Below are positions 36,036-44,980 of a DNA stretch of 64,000 nt, in pieces. Under the pieces are notes generated by a model that was not told the origin of the DNA, did no database searches, and was given only the letters and a program-made list of their open reading frames with translations. Origin of the DNA: JAXHUH01 sp034211175 (GTDB lineage: Bacteria; Actinomycetota; Acidimicrobiia; Acidimicrobiales; CAIXPF01). How positions within the stretch are numbered: the first letter of the stretch is position 1; each line of letters opens with the position of its first letter. The stretch lies in NCBI GenBank assembly GCA_034211175.1, contig JAXHUH010000265.1, positions 1 to 64,000 of the forward strand, written 5' to 3'. The position numbers and the translations under genes were made by a program.

Positions 36036-37373
36036 TCAGGACCGGGCCCGGCTGCGGCGCAGCTCCCAGCCGGCGCGCTGGCGCGCGAGCTCGCCCTCGG
36101 ACGCCCCGTGGTCGGGGTGGCGCTCGGCGAAGGCCTCCGACGCCGCGACCGCGTCGAGGCCGAGCAGCCAGTCCTCCAGCCCGATGGCCAGGACCCGGGC
36201 CCGCTCCAGCCACTCGGCGGCCTCGTCGAGCCGGCCGAGCTCCTCGAGCACGACGGCGCCGTCGAGGCGGGCGAGGGCGTCGTCGGGTGCGATCGTCGAC
36301 ACCTCGGTGAGCACGGTGCGCGCCTCGTCGCGCATGCCGGTGTCGGCGAGCGCCGCGGCCATCTGCACGCTGAAGTGGGCCCACGGGGCACGGAGGAGCT
36401 TGCGGAGCGCGTCGGCGACGAGGGCGGCCGTGGCCGCGTGGCCGTCGAGGCGCAACCGACCGGGCAACTCGATCAGGTCGTCCTCGAGGAGCTCGATGTC
36501 ATCCGCGATGGCCCCCTCGAAGTTGGTGGGCTCCTCGGCGAACGCGACACCCCACGACCGCACGACGTCCGCCAGCGCCAGCAGGTCGCCCCGGTCGGCG
36601 GCGTCGAGCGCCCGCCGGCGGGTCCCGCCCGGCAGGTGGGGGGCCGTCCCGGCCGCGGTGGCGTGGTCGAGCGCCTCCATCGCCACCGGGTGGGCGGCGC
36701 GGGCCGCGTCGAGCCGCTCGCGCACCACCTGGGTGCCGGCGGCCCGATGCTCGGGGCACATGGTCGGCAGCATCGGCGCGAACGGGAACGGGAACGCCGC
36801 CGGGGTCCCCGCGCAGATCGGGCAGTCCTCCATCGGCTCGCTCGCCGGCGCCAGACGGGGCGGGCGGTGATCGAGCCCCGTCGGGCCGTACGTCGCCTCC
36901 ACGAGGTCCTCGATCACCGGCGGGTCCATGGCCTGCCAGGTCCCGGCGACCTCGAGCGTGCCGGGGACCAGGGCCTCGTCCGCGGGGCGGGCCAGCAGGG
37001 GCTCGGCGTCACCGACGGCGACGCGGCCCATCAACGTGCCCTCGCGCACGGCGGGCTCGTCGGCCGCGACCCGGGCGAGGAGGGCCGCGGCGGTGCGGCC
37101 GAGCAGGTCCGGGTCCTCGATCGTGGCCCACACGGTCGCGTAGCCGATGACCTCGACCCCGGCGGAGCGGTCGGGCGGGACGATGGTCGCGGTGACCGGC
37201 GCCCGGGCCTCCTCCCACTCGAACGGGTCCCAGGTCACGATGCGCAACGAGACGACGTCGGCCGCGGTGGCCAGGGCCTCGTCGAGGTGCTCCCACCGGG
37301 GACGGACCTCGAGGTACGCCTTCTCGGTGAGCGGCGCCGCCGCCAGCGCGTCGGCCAGGGTGGTGCCGCTCAC
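36036..37373 (-). CDS. Hypothetical protein, 445 aa, with CxxC/CxxH motif
   Basis: No family recognised. The N-terminal third resembles a compact alpha/beta domain (SLRIVTWDPFEWEEA). In the centre is CPICAG and, about 20 residues on, CPEHRAAG, a spacing suited to a zinc ligand set. The C-terminal half is helical and Ala/Leu/Glu-rich, possibly TPR-like repeats. The GTG at 37371-37373 overlaps the stop of the alpha/beta hydrolase gene, so the two form an operon that runs on towards mutM. Confidence 0.65.
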   Translation of the reverse strand: MSGTTLADALAAAPLTEKAYLEVRPRWEHLDEALATAADVVSLRIVTWDPFEWEEARAPVTATIVPPDRSAGVEVIGYATVWATIEDPDLLGRTAAALLARVAADEPAVREGTLMGRVAVGDAEPLLARPADEALVPGTLEVAGTWQAMDPPVIEDLVEATYGPTGLDHRPPRLAPASEPMEDCPICAGTPAAFPFPFAPMLPTMCPEHRAAGTQVVRERLDAARAAHPVAMEALDHATAAGTAPHLPGGTRRRALDAADRGDLLALADVVRSWGVAFAEEPTNFEGAIADDIELLEDDLIELPGRLRLDGHAATAALVADALRKLLRAPWAHFSVQMAAALADTGMRDEARTVLTEVSTIAPDDALARLDGAVVLEELGRLDEAAEWLERARVLAIGLEDWLLGLDAVAASEAFAERHPDHGASEGELARQRAGWELRRSRARS

Positions 37374-38278
37374 GCCGACGACCGGGCGACGTGGGCGGCG
37401 ACGAGGTCGCCGATGGTCCCCCACAGGCCGGGCGGCAGGTCGTGGCCCATCCCGTCGATCATGTGGAGCTCGGCGTCCGGGACGAGCTCGGCGGTGCGGC
37501 GACCGCCGTCGGGACCGACGAGCGGGTCGAGCGCGCCGTGGATCACACAGGTCGGAACCTTCAGGCCGGCGAGGCCGGCGGCGCGGCTGCCGGTGGCGTA
37601 GATGGCGACGAGCTGGCGGGCGATGCCCTTGGGGTTCGACGCCCGCTCGAACGCCTCGACGGCCCGGGCCCGCAGCCAGGCCTCGTCGAGGTGGGCGGGG
37701 CTGCCGATCACCTTGGCCGCGGCGAGCGCGGCATCGCCCGCCTCCTCGGCGGTGCGGGGCGGCGCCGCGGTGAGCACCCCGAACGCCTCCTTCGACGCCT
37801 TGCCGTACTCGGGCTCGCCCGTGGTCGACATCACCGAGATCAACGAGAGGACCCGGTCGGGATGGTCGATGGCCACCTGCTGGGCGATCATCCCGCCCAT
37901 CGACATGCCGAAGACATGGGCCCGCTCGACACCGACCGCGTCGAGCACCGCGACGGTGTCGGCGGCGAGGTCGGACAGGTCGTAGGGCGCACCCTCGACG
38001 GCCTCACCGGCGCGCCAGGCGCTGAACGCGCCGTTGAAGTCGACCTTGGCATCGATCCACGTCGAGCGGCCGGTGTCGCGGTTGTCGAAGCGGATCGGGC
38101 GCAGGCCCCGCTCCACGAGGGCGGCGACGAAGCCCGTGTCGTAGTGGATCATCTGGTTGCCGAGCCCGTTCACCAGCACGATCGGCGGGTCGCCGGCATC
38201 GCCGTAGACCTCGTAGGCGAGCTCGACGTTGCCCTCACCCGCCGAGTTGACGGCACGTCCCGACGCGATCGGTTCCAT
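37370..38278 (-). CDS. Alpha/beta hydrolase
   Basis: 302 aa. Opening VNSAGEGNVELAYEVYGDAG and LVNGLGNQMIHYDTGF, followed by RFDNRDTGRST, are typical of the family. Triad: nucleophile elbow GMSMGG, Asp in HGALDPLVGP, His in GMGHDLPPG. The sequence is like the lipase/esterase or aclacinomycin methylesterase-like group. ATG at 38276-38278 gives a sensible start; upstream codons are unrelated. Substrate unknown. Confidence 0.9.
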   Translation of the reverse strand: MEPIASGRAVNSAGEGNVELAYEVYGDAGDPPIVLVNGLGNQMIHYDTGFVAALVERGLRPIRFDNRDTGRSTWIDAKVDFNGAFSAWRAGEAVEGAPYDLSDLAADTVAVLDAVGVERAHVFGMSMGGMIAQQVAIDHPDRVLSLISVMSTTGEPEYGKASKEAFGVLTAAPPRTAEEAGDAALAAAKVIGSPAHLDEAWLRARAVEAFERASNPKGIARQLVAIYATGSRAAGLAGLKVPTCVIHGALDPLVGPDGGRRTAELVPDAELHMIDGMGHDLPPGLWGTIGDLVAAHVARSSA

Positions 38279-38384
38279 GCCCCGAGTCTTCGGCGCGCGG
38301 ACCCACCCGTCAAACCCTCGGACGAGCAGCGGGCCGCGACCGCGCCGATGCCCCGAGGGCGATCGGTGTCGCGCCACGCCGCCA

Positions 38385-38427
38385 GACTGTACAGTCGCCC
38401 TGGATAGTTACACAGGCCAGCTGTACA
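38385..38427 (+). promoter_or_regulatory. Palindrome with a second half-copy, candidate MarR operator
   Basis: GACTGTACAGTC (38385-38396) is a perfect 12-bp palindrome. CTGTACA recurs at 38421-38427, 34 bp on. A -10-like TAGTTA lies between. The two sites stand 18-60 nt before the PEBP-MarR operon, in an island of lower GC. Confidence 0.6.
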
Positions 38428-38444
38428 TCTCCGAGAGGTCCAGG

Positions 38445-38975
38445 GTGCGCTGCGATCCGTACGCCCACGTTCCACCCGCCCCGCCGCTGGCGGTGACGAG
38501 CCCCGACATCGCCGCTCCCGACGGCGTGCTCCCCGCCCACTGCTGGAACCGTCCCGGAGCGAACCGTTCTCCGGCGCTCGCGTGGGGACCGCTGCCCGAC
38601 GGCACCCGAAGCGTGATGGTGACCATCTTCGACCCGGATGCCCCGGTCCCCGGCGGCTTCTGGCACTGGACGGTGACCGACCTCCCCGCGACGACCACGT
38701 CGCTGCCCGCGGGCGCCGGCGCCCCGGACGATGCCGGCCTGCCAGCGGGCAGCCGCCAGTGGCCCAACGACCTCGGTCGGCCCGGCTACATCGGCGCGGG
38801 GCCGCCGCCCGGCACCGGCACGCACCGGTACCACGTGGCGGTGACCGCGCTGGACGTCGACGCCCTCGACCTCGACGACCGCGCGACCCTGGCCATGGTC
38901 AACCGGGCCGCCGGGGCCCACACACTCGCCCGGGGCATCCTCGTCGCCACCGCGGACGCCGAGGGCCCGCCGTGA
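38445..38975 (+). CDS. PEBP / YbhB-YbcL family protein
   Basis: 176 aa phosphatidylethanolamine-binding-protein fold. Pocket motifs IFDPDAPVPGGFWHWTVTDLP and later NDLGRPGYIGAGPPPGTGTHRYH match the bacterial YbhB group. No signal peptide. GTG at 38445 is preceded by GAGAGG at 8 nt. First gene of an operon with a MarR regulator that overlaps it (GTGA). Ligand and role are unknown. Confidence 0.85.
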   Translation: MRCDPYAHVPPAPPLAVTSPDIAAPDGVLPAHCWNRPGANRSPALAWGPLPDGTRSVMVTIFDPDAPVPGGFWHWTVTDLPATTTSLPAGAGAPDDAGLPAGSRQWPNDLGRPGYIGAGPPPGTGTHRYHVAVTALDVDALDLDDRATLAMVNRAAGAHTLARGILVATADAEGPP

Positions 38976-39463
38976 CATCCGGGCCACGCGACCCCGGGGT
39001 CGCCGGACCGGCCGGGTCGGGTGAGACGAGCGGGTCGGCGGAGCTCGGCGAGGAGCTGCGGACGGTCATCGGCGAGCTCGTGCGCCGGGCGCGCACGAGC
39101 GACGAGCTCGCGGCCAGCCACGCGGCAGCGCTCGGCCACCTCGACCGCGAGGGGCCCGCGACGGTCGCCGAGCTCGCCGAGCGCTGCCGGGTCCGCCACC
39201 AGTCGATGGCAGCCGTCGCGTCGCGGATGACGCAGCAGGGTGAGGTCGAGTCCCGGCCCCATCCCGCCGACGGCCGGGCCCGGCTGCTCACGATCACCGC
39301 CGCCGGCCGCGCAGAGCTGCAACGGGATCGGGCACGCCGCGCCGCGTGGCTGGCCGCGGCGATCGACGCCGGCCCTCCGGGCACCCACCGCGACGTCGCC
39401 CACGCCATCACCGTGCTCCGCCGCCTCGCCGAGGCCGAGGTCACCCCCGACCGCGGCGGTTGA
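38972..39463 (+). CDS. MarR family transcriptional regulator
   Basis: 163 aa winged-helix regulator: TVAELAERCRVRHQSMAAVA is the recognition region, and ESRPHPADGRARLLTITAAG is the wing. A Gly/Pro-rich N-terminal tail of about 25 residues precedes the fold. The GTG overlaps the PEBP stop. It probably senses a small hydrophobic or phenolic ligand and represses its own operon at the CTGTACA sites. Confidence 0.88.
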   Translation: MTSGPRDPGVAGPAGSGETSGSAELGEELRTVIGELVRRARTSDELAASHAAALGHLDREGPATVAELAERCRVRHQSMAAVASRMTQQGEVESRPHPADGRARLLTITAAGRAELQRDRARRAAWLAAAIDAGPPGTHRDVAHAITVLRRLAEAEVTPDRGG

Positions 39464-39548
39464 GCGGCGCCCGCAGCCGTTCGATCGGTTCGGCAGGAAA
39501 CCCGATCCCGGCTGCGCGATCCGGGGCGTTCGTGACTTGGAGGGGGTG

Positions 39549-40052
39549 ATGGCGGTCGAGGATGACAGCGGTGAGCCAGCGGACTTCGAGACGTGGTACC
39601 GGCGCGCCCACCCGCGCCTCGGGACCGCGCTGAGCCTGGCGTTCGGCGATCGCGACCTCGCCCAGGACGCCGCGGACGAGGCCGTGGCCCGCGCGTACGA
39701 GCGTTGGCACGACGTGTCGACCATGGCCTCGCCGGACGGCTGGCTCTACCGGGTGGCGTTCAACGTCGCCCGGCGGCGGCTGCGCCGTCGATCCCTGGAG
39801 GCCCGACTGCTCCGCCGGGGCCGCCCCGAGCATGCGGCACCGCCGGCCGGCGAGCTGTGGCTGGTCGTCGCCGAGCTGCCCGAGCGCCAGCGCCTGGCCG
39901 TCGTGCTCCGCCACGTCGGCCAGCTCACCGAGCCCGAGATCGCCGAGATCATGGGTGTTGCCCGGGGCACCGTCTCGTCGACCCTGCGCACGGCCCATCG
40001 CAGCCTGCGTGACCGACTCGCCGACACCACCGTTGGACGGGAGGCCCGATGA
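39549..40052 (+). CDS. ECF sigma factor (SigE-like small group)
   Basis: 167 aa. Region 2: LSLAFGDRDLAQDAADEAVARAYERW and DGWLYRVAFNVARRRLRR; region 4: LPERQRLAVVLRHVGQLTEPEIAEIMG followed by GTVSSTLRTA. ATG 39549 is preceded by GGAGGGGG; a GTG one codon earlier is possible. The stop overlaps the next gene (ATGA), whose membrane protein is probably the anti-sigma partner. Confidence 0.9.
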   Translation: MAVEDDSGEPADFETWYRRAHPRLGTALSLAFGDRDLAQDAADEAVARAYERWHDVSTMASPDGWLYRVAFNVARRRLRRRSLEARLLRRGRPEHAAPPAGELWLVVAELPERQRLAVVLRHVGQLTEPEIAEIMGVARGTVSSTLRTAHRSLRDRLADTTVGREAR

Positions 40053-41509
40053 CCGTCGACCTCGACCAGCTCGCCGATCGCGCCGTCGCCGCGGCTCCGA
40101 CGACGGTCCCGCCGATCGCGGCCGTGCAACGCCGGGTTCGCCGCCGTCGGCGCCGCCGGATGGCTGCCGCGCTGGTTCCGCTGCTCGTCGTCGTGGTCGG
40201 CGTCAGCGCCCGGGCCGTCGGCAACGGTGGCCGCGACGGCGACCTCACCGTTGCGGCGGGGGACGGGTCGGCCGCGCTCGCCGGAGGGCTGGGACCGTTC
40301 GTGTGGCCCGCACCGCCGAGGGATCTCGCCACGGTCGAGGAGCTGATCGACGGGTTCACGACCGAGGTGCTGTCGTGGCCCGCCGACGAGATCGAGGTCG
40401 AGTGGGAGCCGGCACGGGGTGCCGACACCGAGCTGTTCGGCCCCCAGATGATCACACTCGTGAACACGCGCCTCGATCGCGAGGTGGAGCTCATGGCCCT
40501 GGAGCTCCCTCCGGGCTGGGGCGCCCACCACGTCGGCGCCTCCTCCGGAGGCTCGATCCATCGAACGGACGGCGACTCGTTCGAGCTCGACCCCGGGAGC
40601 CCACCGCCCGACACCGAGCGGATCGACCTGGAGCTGCGCCTCGTCGACGGCACCGTTCGCGTCGCGCAGCTCGAGCCCGGCGAGGCCCTCGACCTCGGCG
40701 ACATCGGCCCCGACGACATCGTGAGCCAGCTCCATCGCTACCTCGACGGCGACGGCCACGTCATCGGCGCATCCGGCGGGCAGGGCCTCGGCGCGACCCC
40801 CGACCCGACGATCCCGTCCGCCGAGGCGCCGACGCCGACAACCGCCGTGGAACGGGCCACGATCCCGGCTTCCCCCGGGGAGCCGAGCCAGGATGCCGAT
40901 GCGGCCCGACGCGACGGCATCGTCGCGGCGGTCGCGGCACTCCCGGGCGTCACACGGGTCCAGCCGATCCCCGAGTGGTTCGGCGCCACGACGATCGAGG
41001 CACCGGAGGGCACCTGGGTGATCTCGGCCATGGACCCCGAGCTCGTCGATGGCGCCGACGGCTGCACGCTCGGCGACACCTCCGGCGAGTGGGGCCGGGA
41101 CTTCGTGAGCCTGTGCGCCTACGCCGAGATCCTTCTGCTCGACGACGACGGGGCGATCGTGCGGGCCTACCCGTTCGGCGAGGTCACGCCCCAGCAGCTC
41201 GCGCTGGGCGAAGACGCGCTCTACTGCGCCCGCCGCGGTGACGGCGGCGCGCCCGACTCGATGCTGTGTCGCATCGACCGGACCACCCACGACGCCACCG
41301 TCCGGATCTTCCCGCACCGCTCCACCGCCGACCAGACGACCGACCGATTCCGCCTCCCCGCCGACCCGGCGATCGACCCGCCCCGCGACCTCCCGCACTG
41401 GGGCGAGCTGTCGACCGACGGTGACGGGCTCACCCTCAGCGGGTCGTCCGGGTCCGCTGTCGTGGACCCCGACACCCTCGAGCTGAGCGTGATCGGCGAG
41501 ACGGGGTGA
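40049..41509 (+). CDS. Single-TM membrane protein, likely anti-sigma partner
   Basis: 486 aa. A cytoplasmic N-terminus of about 45 residues ending in a dense Arg stretch, one membrane segment (MAAALVPLLVVVVGVSA), and a large extracytoplasmic region with a Pro/Thr/Ala linker around residue 260 and a tail domain containing three Cys. No anti-sigma zinc motif (HxxxCxxC) is visible, so the role is inferred from overlap with the ECF sigma gene and topology. Function otherwise unknown. Confidence 0.65.
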   Translation: MTVDLDQLADRAVAAAPTTVPPIAAVQRRVRRRRRRRMAAALVPLLVVVVGVSARAVGNGGRDGDLTVAAGDGSAALAGGLGPFVWPAPPRDLATVEELIDGFTTEVLSWPADEIEVEWEPARGADTELFGPQMITLVNTRLDREVELMALELPPGWGAHHVGASSGGSIHRTDGDSFELDPGSPPPDTERIDLELRLVDGTVRVAQLEPGEALDLGDIGPDDIVSQLHRYLDGDGHVIGASGGQGLGATPDPTIPSAEAPTPTTAVERATIPASPGEPSQDADAARRDGIVAAVAALPGVTRVQPIPEWFGATTIEAPEGTWVISAMDPELVDGADGCTLGDTSGEWGRDFVSLCAYAEILLLDDDGAIVRAYPFGEVTPQQLALGEDALYCARRGDGGAPDSMLCRIDRTTHDATVRIFPHRSTADQTTDRFRLPADPAIDPPRDLPHWGELSTDGDGLTLSGSSGSAVVDPDTLELSVIGETG

Positions 41510-41521
41510 CCGCTCCCGGGA

Positions 41522-44500
41522 TCAGCCGGAGACCAGGGTGGTGACCTCGGCGATGGCGGTGCGGAGGTCGGGGACCTCGCGCTCGATGGGGCCGGACGGG
41601 GTGAGGAACAGGATCACCGCTCGCTCGACCGGTTCGCCGATGGTCGCGGCGAGGGCGGCGGCGTAGGCCGCGGCCTGGATGCGGTAGCGGTCGACCGCCC
41701 GGTCGAGGTCGTCGGTCCGGGCGACGGCGTCGGTCTTGTAGTCGACGACGGTCCAGCCGGCGGCGCCCCGGTAGAAGAGGTCGACGTAGCCCTCGACCAG
41801 GCGGTCGCCGACCGGGGCGGCGACGTACAGCTCCCGCCAGTGGCGCCCGGCGGCGGCCTCGGTGACGGCGGGGCTGGTCAGCGCGGCCCGGGCCAGGCGG
41901 GCGACGAGGTCGGTGTGGTCGACCACGGCCTCGGCCGCGGCCTGGGCGGCGGCCGCGTCGTCGATGCCCTCACCCGTGGTCAGCTCCGCGGTCTGGAGCA
42001 CCGCGTGCACGGCACGACCGATGGCGGTGCCGTAACGCCCCTTGTTCCACGGCGGAAGCTCCAGGTCGACCCCACCCTTGTCGAGACCAGGGTCGACCTC
42101 GCCGGCCGCCCCGAGGTCGAACACCTCGCCGTCGGCCGGCTCGTCGCCGATCGGCTCGCCTTCGACCGGTTCACCGGTGACCGGGGTCCCGGCAGCGCGC
42201 ACCGCGTCCTTGGCCAGCGCCGTCGCCGAGCGAGTGCGGGGCGCGGCCGCCGCGGCGAGAGCCACCTGATGCGCCGCCTCCCACACGCTCGGCTCGGGCA
42301 GCTCGAACCCGTCGGCGCCGGCCGGCTCGACAGAGCGACCGGCGGCCGTCTCCGCGGGTTCGAGCGCCCGGGCCGACGGGCCGTCGCGCCCGGCCGATGC
42401 GAGGAGCTCGGCCGCGGTCCACTGCTCCTGCTGCTCGCCCAGCGAGCGCTCGAAGCGGTGCATGGACACGACGAGGTGGTCGCGGGCCCGAGTGGCGGCG
42501 ACGTAGAGGAGCCGCAGCCGCTCGAGATGGTCGAGCTGCTCGTCGAGGGGCTGGAACCGCTCGTACTCACTGGTCGTGAGCGACGCGCTGACCTTGATCC
42601 CGAAGCCGCCGTCGGGCGGGAACACCACCTGGGCGCCGCCGCGGCGGCGCTGGGGGCGGGTGGTGAGGCCGGACAGGATCGTGATCGGGAACTCCAGGCC
42701 CTTCGAGCCGTGGACCGTGAGGATCCGGAGCGCGTCGTCGTCGGTCTCGGGCAGCACGACCTCGGGCACCCGGGCACCCTCGGCCGACTGGAGGCGGATC
42801 CACTCGCACAGCTCCCGGAGCCCACCGCCGGTGCTGTCGGCGAACGCCCGGGCCTGGTCGACGACGAAGCGCAACCGGCGCCAGACGTCGCGGGGGCGGT
42901 GCTCGGCCAGGGCCAGCTCGAGCAGGCGCCGCTCGCGCACGACCCGGTCGACGATCTCGCCGGGGGCCAGGAACCGGCGCTGGCGGTGGAGCCGGCCGAG
43001 CCAGGTCATCGCCTCGGCCACGGGGTCGGTCGCCGGGTCGAGGCCCTCGGGGATCGGGGCCTGGTGGTTCCACGAGCCCCGGTGGTCGTGGCGCCAGCGC
43101 CACAGGTCGTCGTCGCCGCAGCCGAACGCGGCGGAGCGCAGCGCGGTGAGCAGCGACAACTGGTCGGACGGGTCGTCGATCGCCCGGAGCACGGCGGTGA
43201 GGTCGCGGATCTCGGGCGTGGCGTAGACGAGCGACGTCGTCTCGGCCCGGAACGCGATCCCGGCGGCCTCGAGCTCGGACTCGAGCGCGGCCAGCGAGGT
43301 GCGGGCCGGTAGGAGCACGGCGATGTCGCCGAGCCGGCACGGGCGCCAACGGTCGTTCCCCTCGGCGTCGCGGCCGTCGCTCACCGACCAGCCCTCGGCC
43401 ATCGCGGTGCGCACCGCGGCGACGACGTCGTGGGCCTCCCGGGCCCGCAGCTCGGCCGCGTCGAGGGTCTCGTCGTGGGTCGCCGCGCCGAGCAGGCCGA
43501 CACCGGGGCCGACCGGGGGCGAGCCCCTCGTGATCCCGAGCGGGCGGTACGCGGCCTGGCCGCGGTGCTCGTCGGCGACGATGAGCCGGCTGAACGCATG
43601 GTTCACCCAGGCCACGACCGGCTGCGTGCTGCGGAAGTTGCGGGTCAGGTGGACGGGCGGGCCCAGCGCCTCGGCGGCCCGCAGGAACACGGCCAGGTCG
43701 GCGCGGCGGAACCGGTAGATCGACTGCTTCGGATCGCCGACCAGGAACAGCCGCCCCGGCTCGGGCGCCAGCTCGTCCCACGGGCGCTCGCCGACCGGCC
43801 CGGGGGCGGTGGCGAGCAGCGACGCCAGGTCGATCTGGATCGGGTCGGTGTCCTGGAACTCGTCGATGAGCAGGCGCTCGTAGCGCCCGGCGAGGGAGGC
43901 ACGCACCTCGGGGCCCCGCTCGGGGTCGCGCAGGAGGCGGCGGGCGAGGACGAGCAGGTCGTGGAACTCCAGGCGCCCCTCGGCCCGGCGCTCGTCGGCC
44001 GCGACCAGCGTGCCGCGCCCGAGCTCGGCGGCGAGGCGGTGCAGCGACGCCTCCACGACCTCGGCCCGCACGCCGTCGACGACCCCACCGATGGCGACGA
44101 CTGCGGCCCGCACGTCGTCGACCGAGCACTCGGCCGACGGGTAGGACGTCTTGCGGCCGATCCGGCCGGCCTTGAACGACGGAGCGTCGTGCTCGAGCAC
44201 CCGCAGACGGCTCAGCTCGTCGGGCGCGGCCCGCAGCGCCCGGGCCCAGTCGCGCACCTGGGCCAACCGCACCAGCGAAGTGTCGCGGTCGTCGATGCAG
44301 TGCTCGCCGAGCGCGACGGCGGTGTCAACGGCGTCGAGCACCGGGGCGACGTCGATCTCCGGCGGTTCGGGGGCGTCGGCCGGGACCCGCTCGGCGACGA
44401 GGTCCCAGTTGTCGCCGAACGCCCGGGCGATGTCGCGCAGCTGGTCGACCCGCATCCCGGCCTCCAGGCCGATCAGCAGCGACCGCTCGAGGCCGGGGTC

Positions 44501-44980
44501 GGTGAGCAGTGCGTCCCGCAGGCGCAGCCAGCGCTCCTCGAACGCGACCTCGGAGCGGATCTCGTCGAGGACCTCGATGCGGGGCGGGAGGCCGACGTCG
44601 GTCGCGTGCTCCGACAGCAGCCGCTGGGCGAACGCGTGGAGCGTGCTCACCGCGGCGCCGTCCAGCTCGTCGAGCGCCGCCCGGCACCGCTCGCCCTCGA
44701 CGCCCGCGCCCGCGGCCCGGGCCTCGAGGTCGAGCCGGACGCGCTCACGCAGCTCGGCCGCGGCCTTCTCGGTGAAGGTGATGGCGGCGATGCGGCTCAT
44801 CGGCACCTTGCCGGTGCGCACGAGGCCCACGACCCGGTCGACCAGCGCCCGGGTCTTGCCGGAGCCGGCACCGGCCTCGACGAACAGCGTCTCGTCGAGC
44901 GCCCCGGTGACGAGCGCGCGCGCCTCGTCGTCCTCGCCGGGCGCCTCGGCGGCGAACAGGCTGAGCTGGGCCGTGCTCAC
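41522..44980 (-). CDS. UvrD/Rep family helicase-nuclease, AddA-like
   Basis: 1152 aa ATP-dependent 3'-5' helicase with a C-terminal nuclease for double-strand break repair. Motifs: Walker A EAGAGSGKT, motif Ia AAITFTEKAAAELRERV, Walker B LLIDEFQDTDPIQ, motif III LVGDPKQSIYRFRRADL, motif V TVHGSKGLEF, motif VI LLYVAATRARDHL. The PD-(D/E)XK nuclease at the end has GYVDLFYRG and VVDYKTDA. GTG at 44978-44980 overlaps the stop of the partner gene. The pair resembles AddAB rather than mycobacterial AdnAB. Confidence 0.92.
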   Translation of the reverse strand: MSTAQLSLFAAEAPGEDDEARALVTGALDETLFVEAGAGSGKTRALVDRVVGLVRTGKVPMSRIAAITFTEKAAAELRERVRLDLEARAAGAGVEGERCRAALDELDGAAVSTLHAFAQRLLSEHATDVGLPPRIEVLDEIRSEVAFEERWLRLRDALLTDPGLERSLLIGLEAGMRVDQLRDIARAFGDNWDLVAERVPADAPEPPEIDVAPVLDAVDTAVALGEHCIDDRDTSLVRLAQVRDWARALRAAPDELSRLRVLEHDAPSFKAGRIGRKTSYPSAECSVDDVRAAVVAIGGVVDGVRAEVVEASLHRLAAELGRGTLVAADERRAEGRLEFHDLLVLARRLLRDPERGPEVRASLAGRYERLLIDEFQDTDPIQIDLASLLATAPGPVGERPWDELAPEPGRLFLVGDPKQSIYRFRRADLAVFLRAAEALGPPVHLTRNFRSTQPVVAWVNHAFSRLIVADEHRGQAAYRPLGITRGSPPVGPGVGLLGAATHDETLDAAELRAREAHDVVAAVRTAMAEGWSVSDGRDAEGNDRWRPCRLGDIAVLLPARTSLAALESELEAAGIAFRAETTSLVYATPEIRDLTAVLRAIDDPSDQLSLLTALRSAAFGCGDDDLWRWRHDHRGSWNHQAPIPEGLDPATDPVAEAMTWLGRLHRQRRFLAPGEIVDRVVRERRLLELALAEHRPRDVWRRLRFVVDQARAFADSTGGGLRELCEWIRLQSAEGARVPEVVLPETDDDALRILTVHGSKGLEFPITILSGLTTRPQRRRGGAQVVFPPDGGFGIKVSASLTTSEYERFQPLDEQLDHLERLRLLYVAATRARDHLVVSMHRFERSLGEQQEQWTAAELLASAGRDGPSARALEPAETAAGRSVEPAGADGFELPEPSVWEAAHQVALAAAAAPRTRSATALAKDAVRAAGTPVTGEPVEGEPIGDEPADGEVFDLGAAGEVDPGLDKGGVDLELPPWNKGRYGTAIGRAVHAVLQTAELTTGEGIDDAAAAQAAAEAVVDHTDLVARLARAALTSPAVTEAAAGRHWRELYVAAPVGDRLVEGYVDLFYRGAAGWTVVDYKTDAVARTDDLDRAVDRYRIQAAAYAAALAATIGEPVERAVILFLTPSGPIEREVPDLRTAIAEVTTLVSG

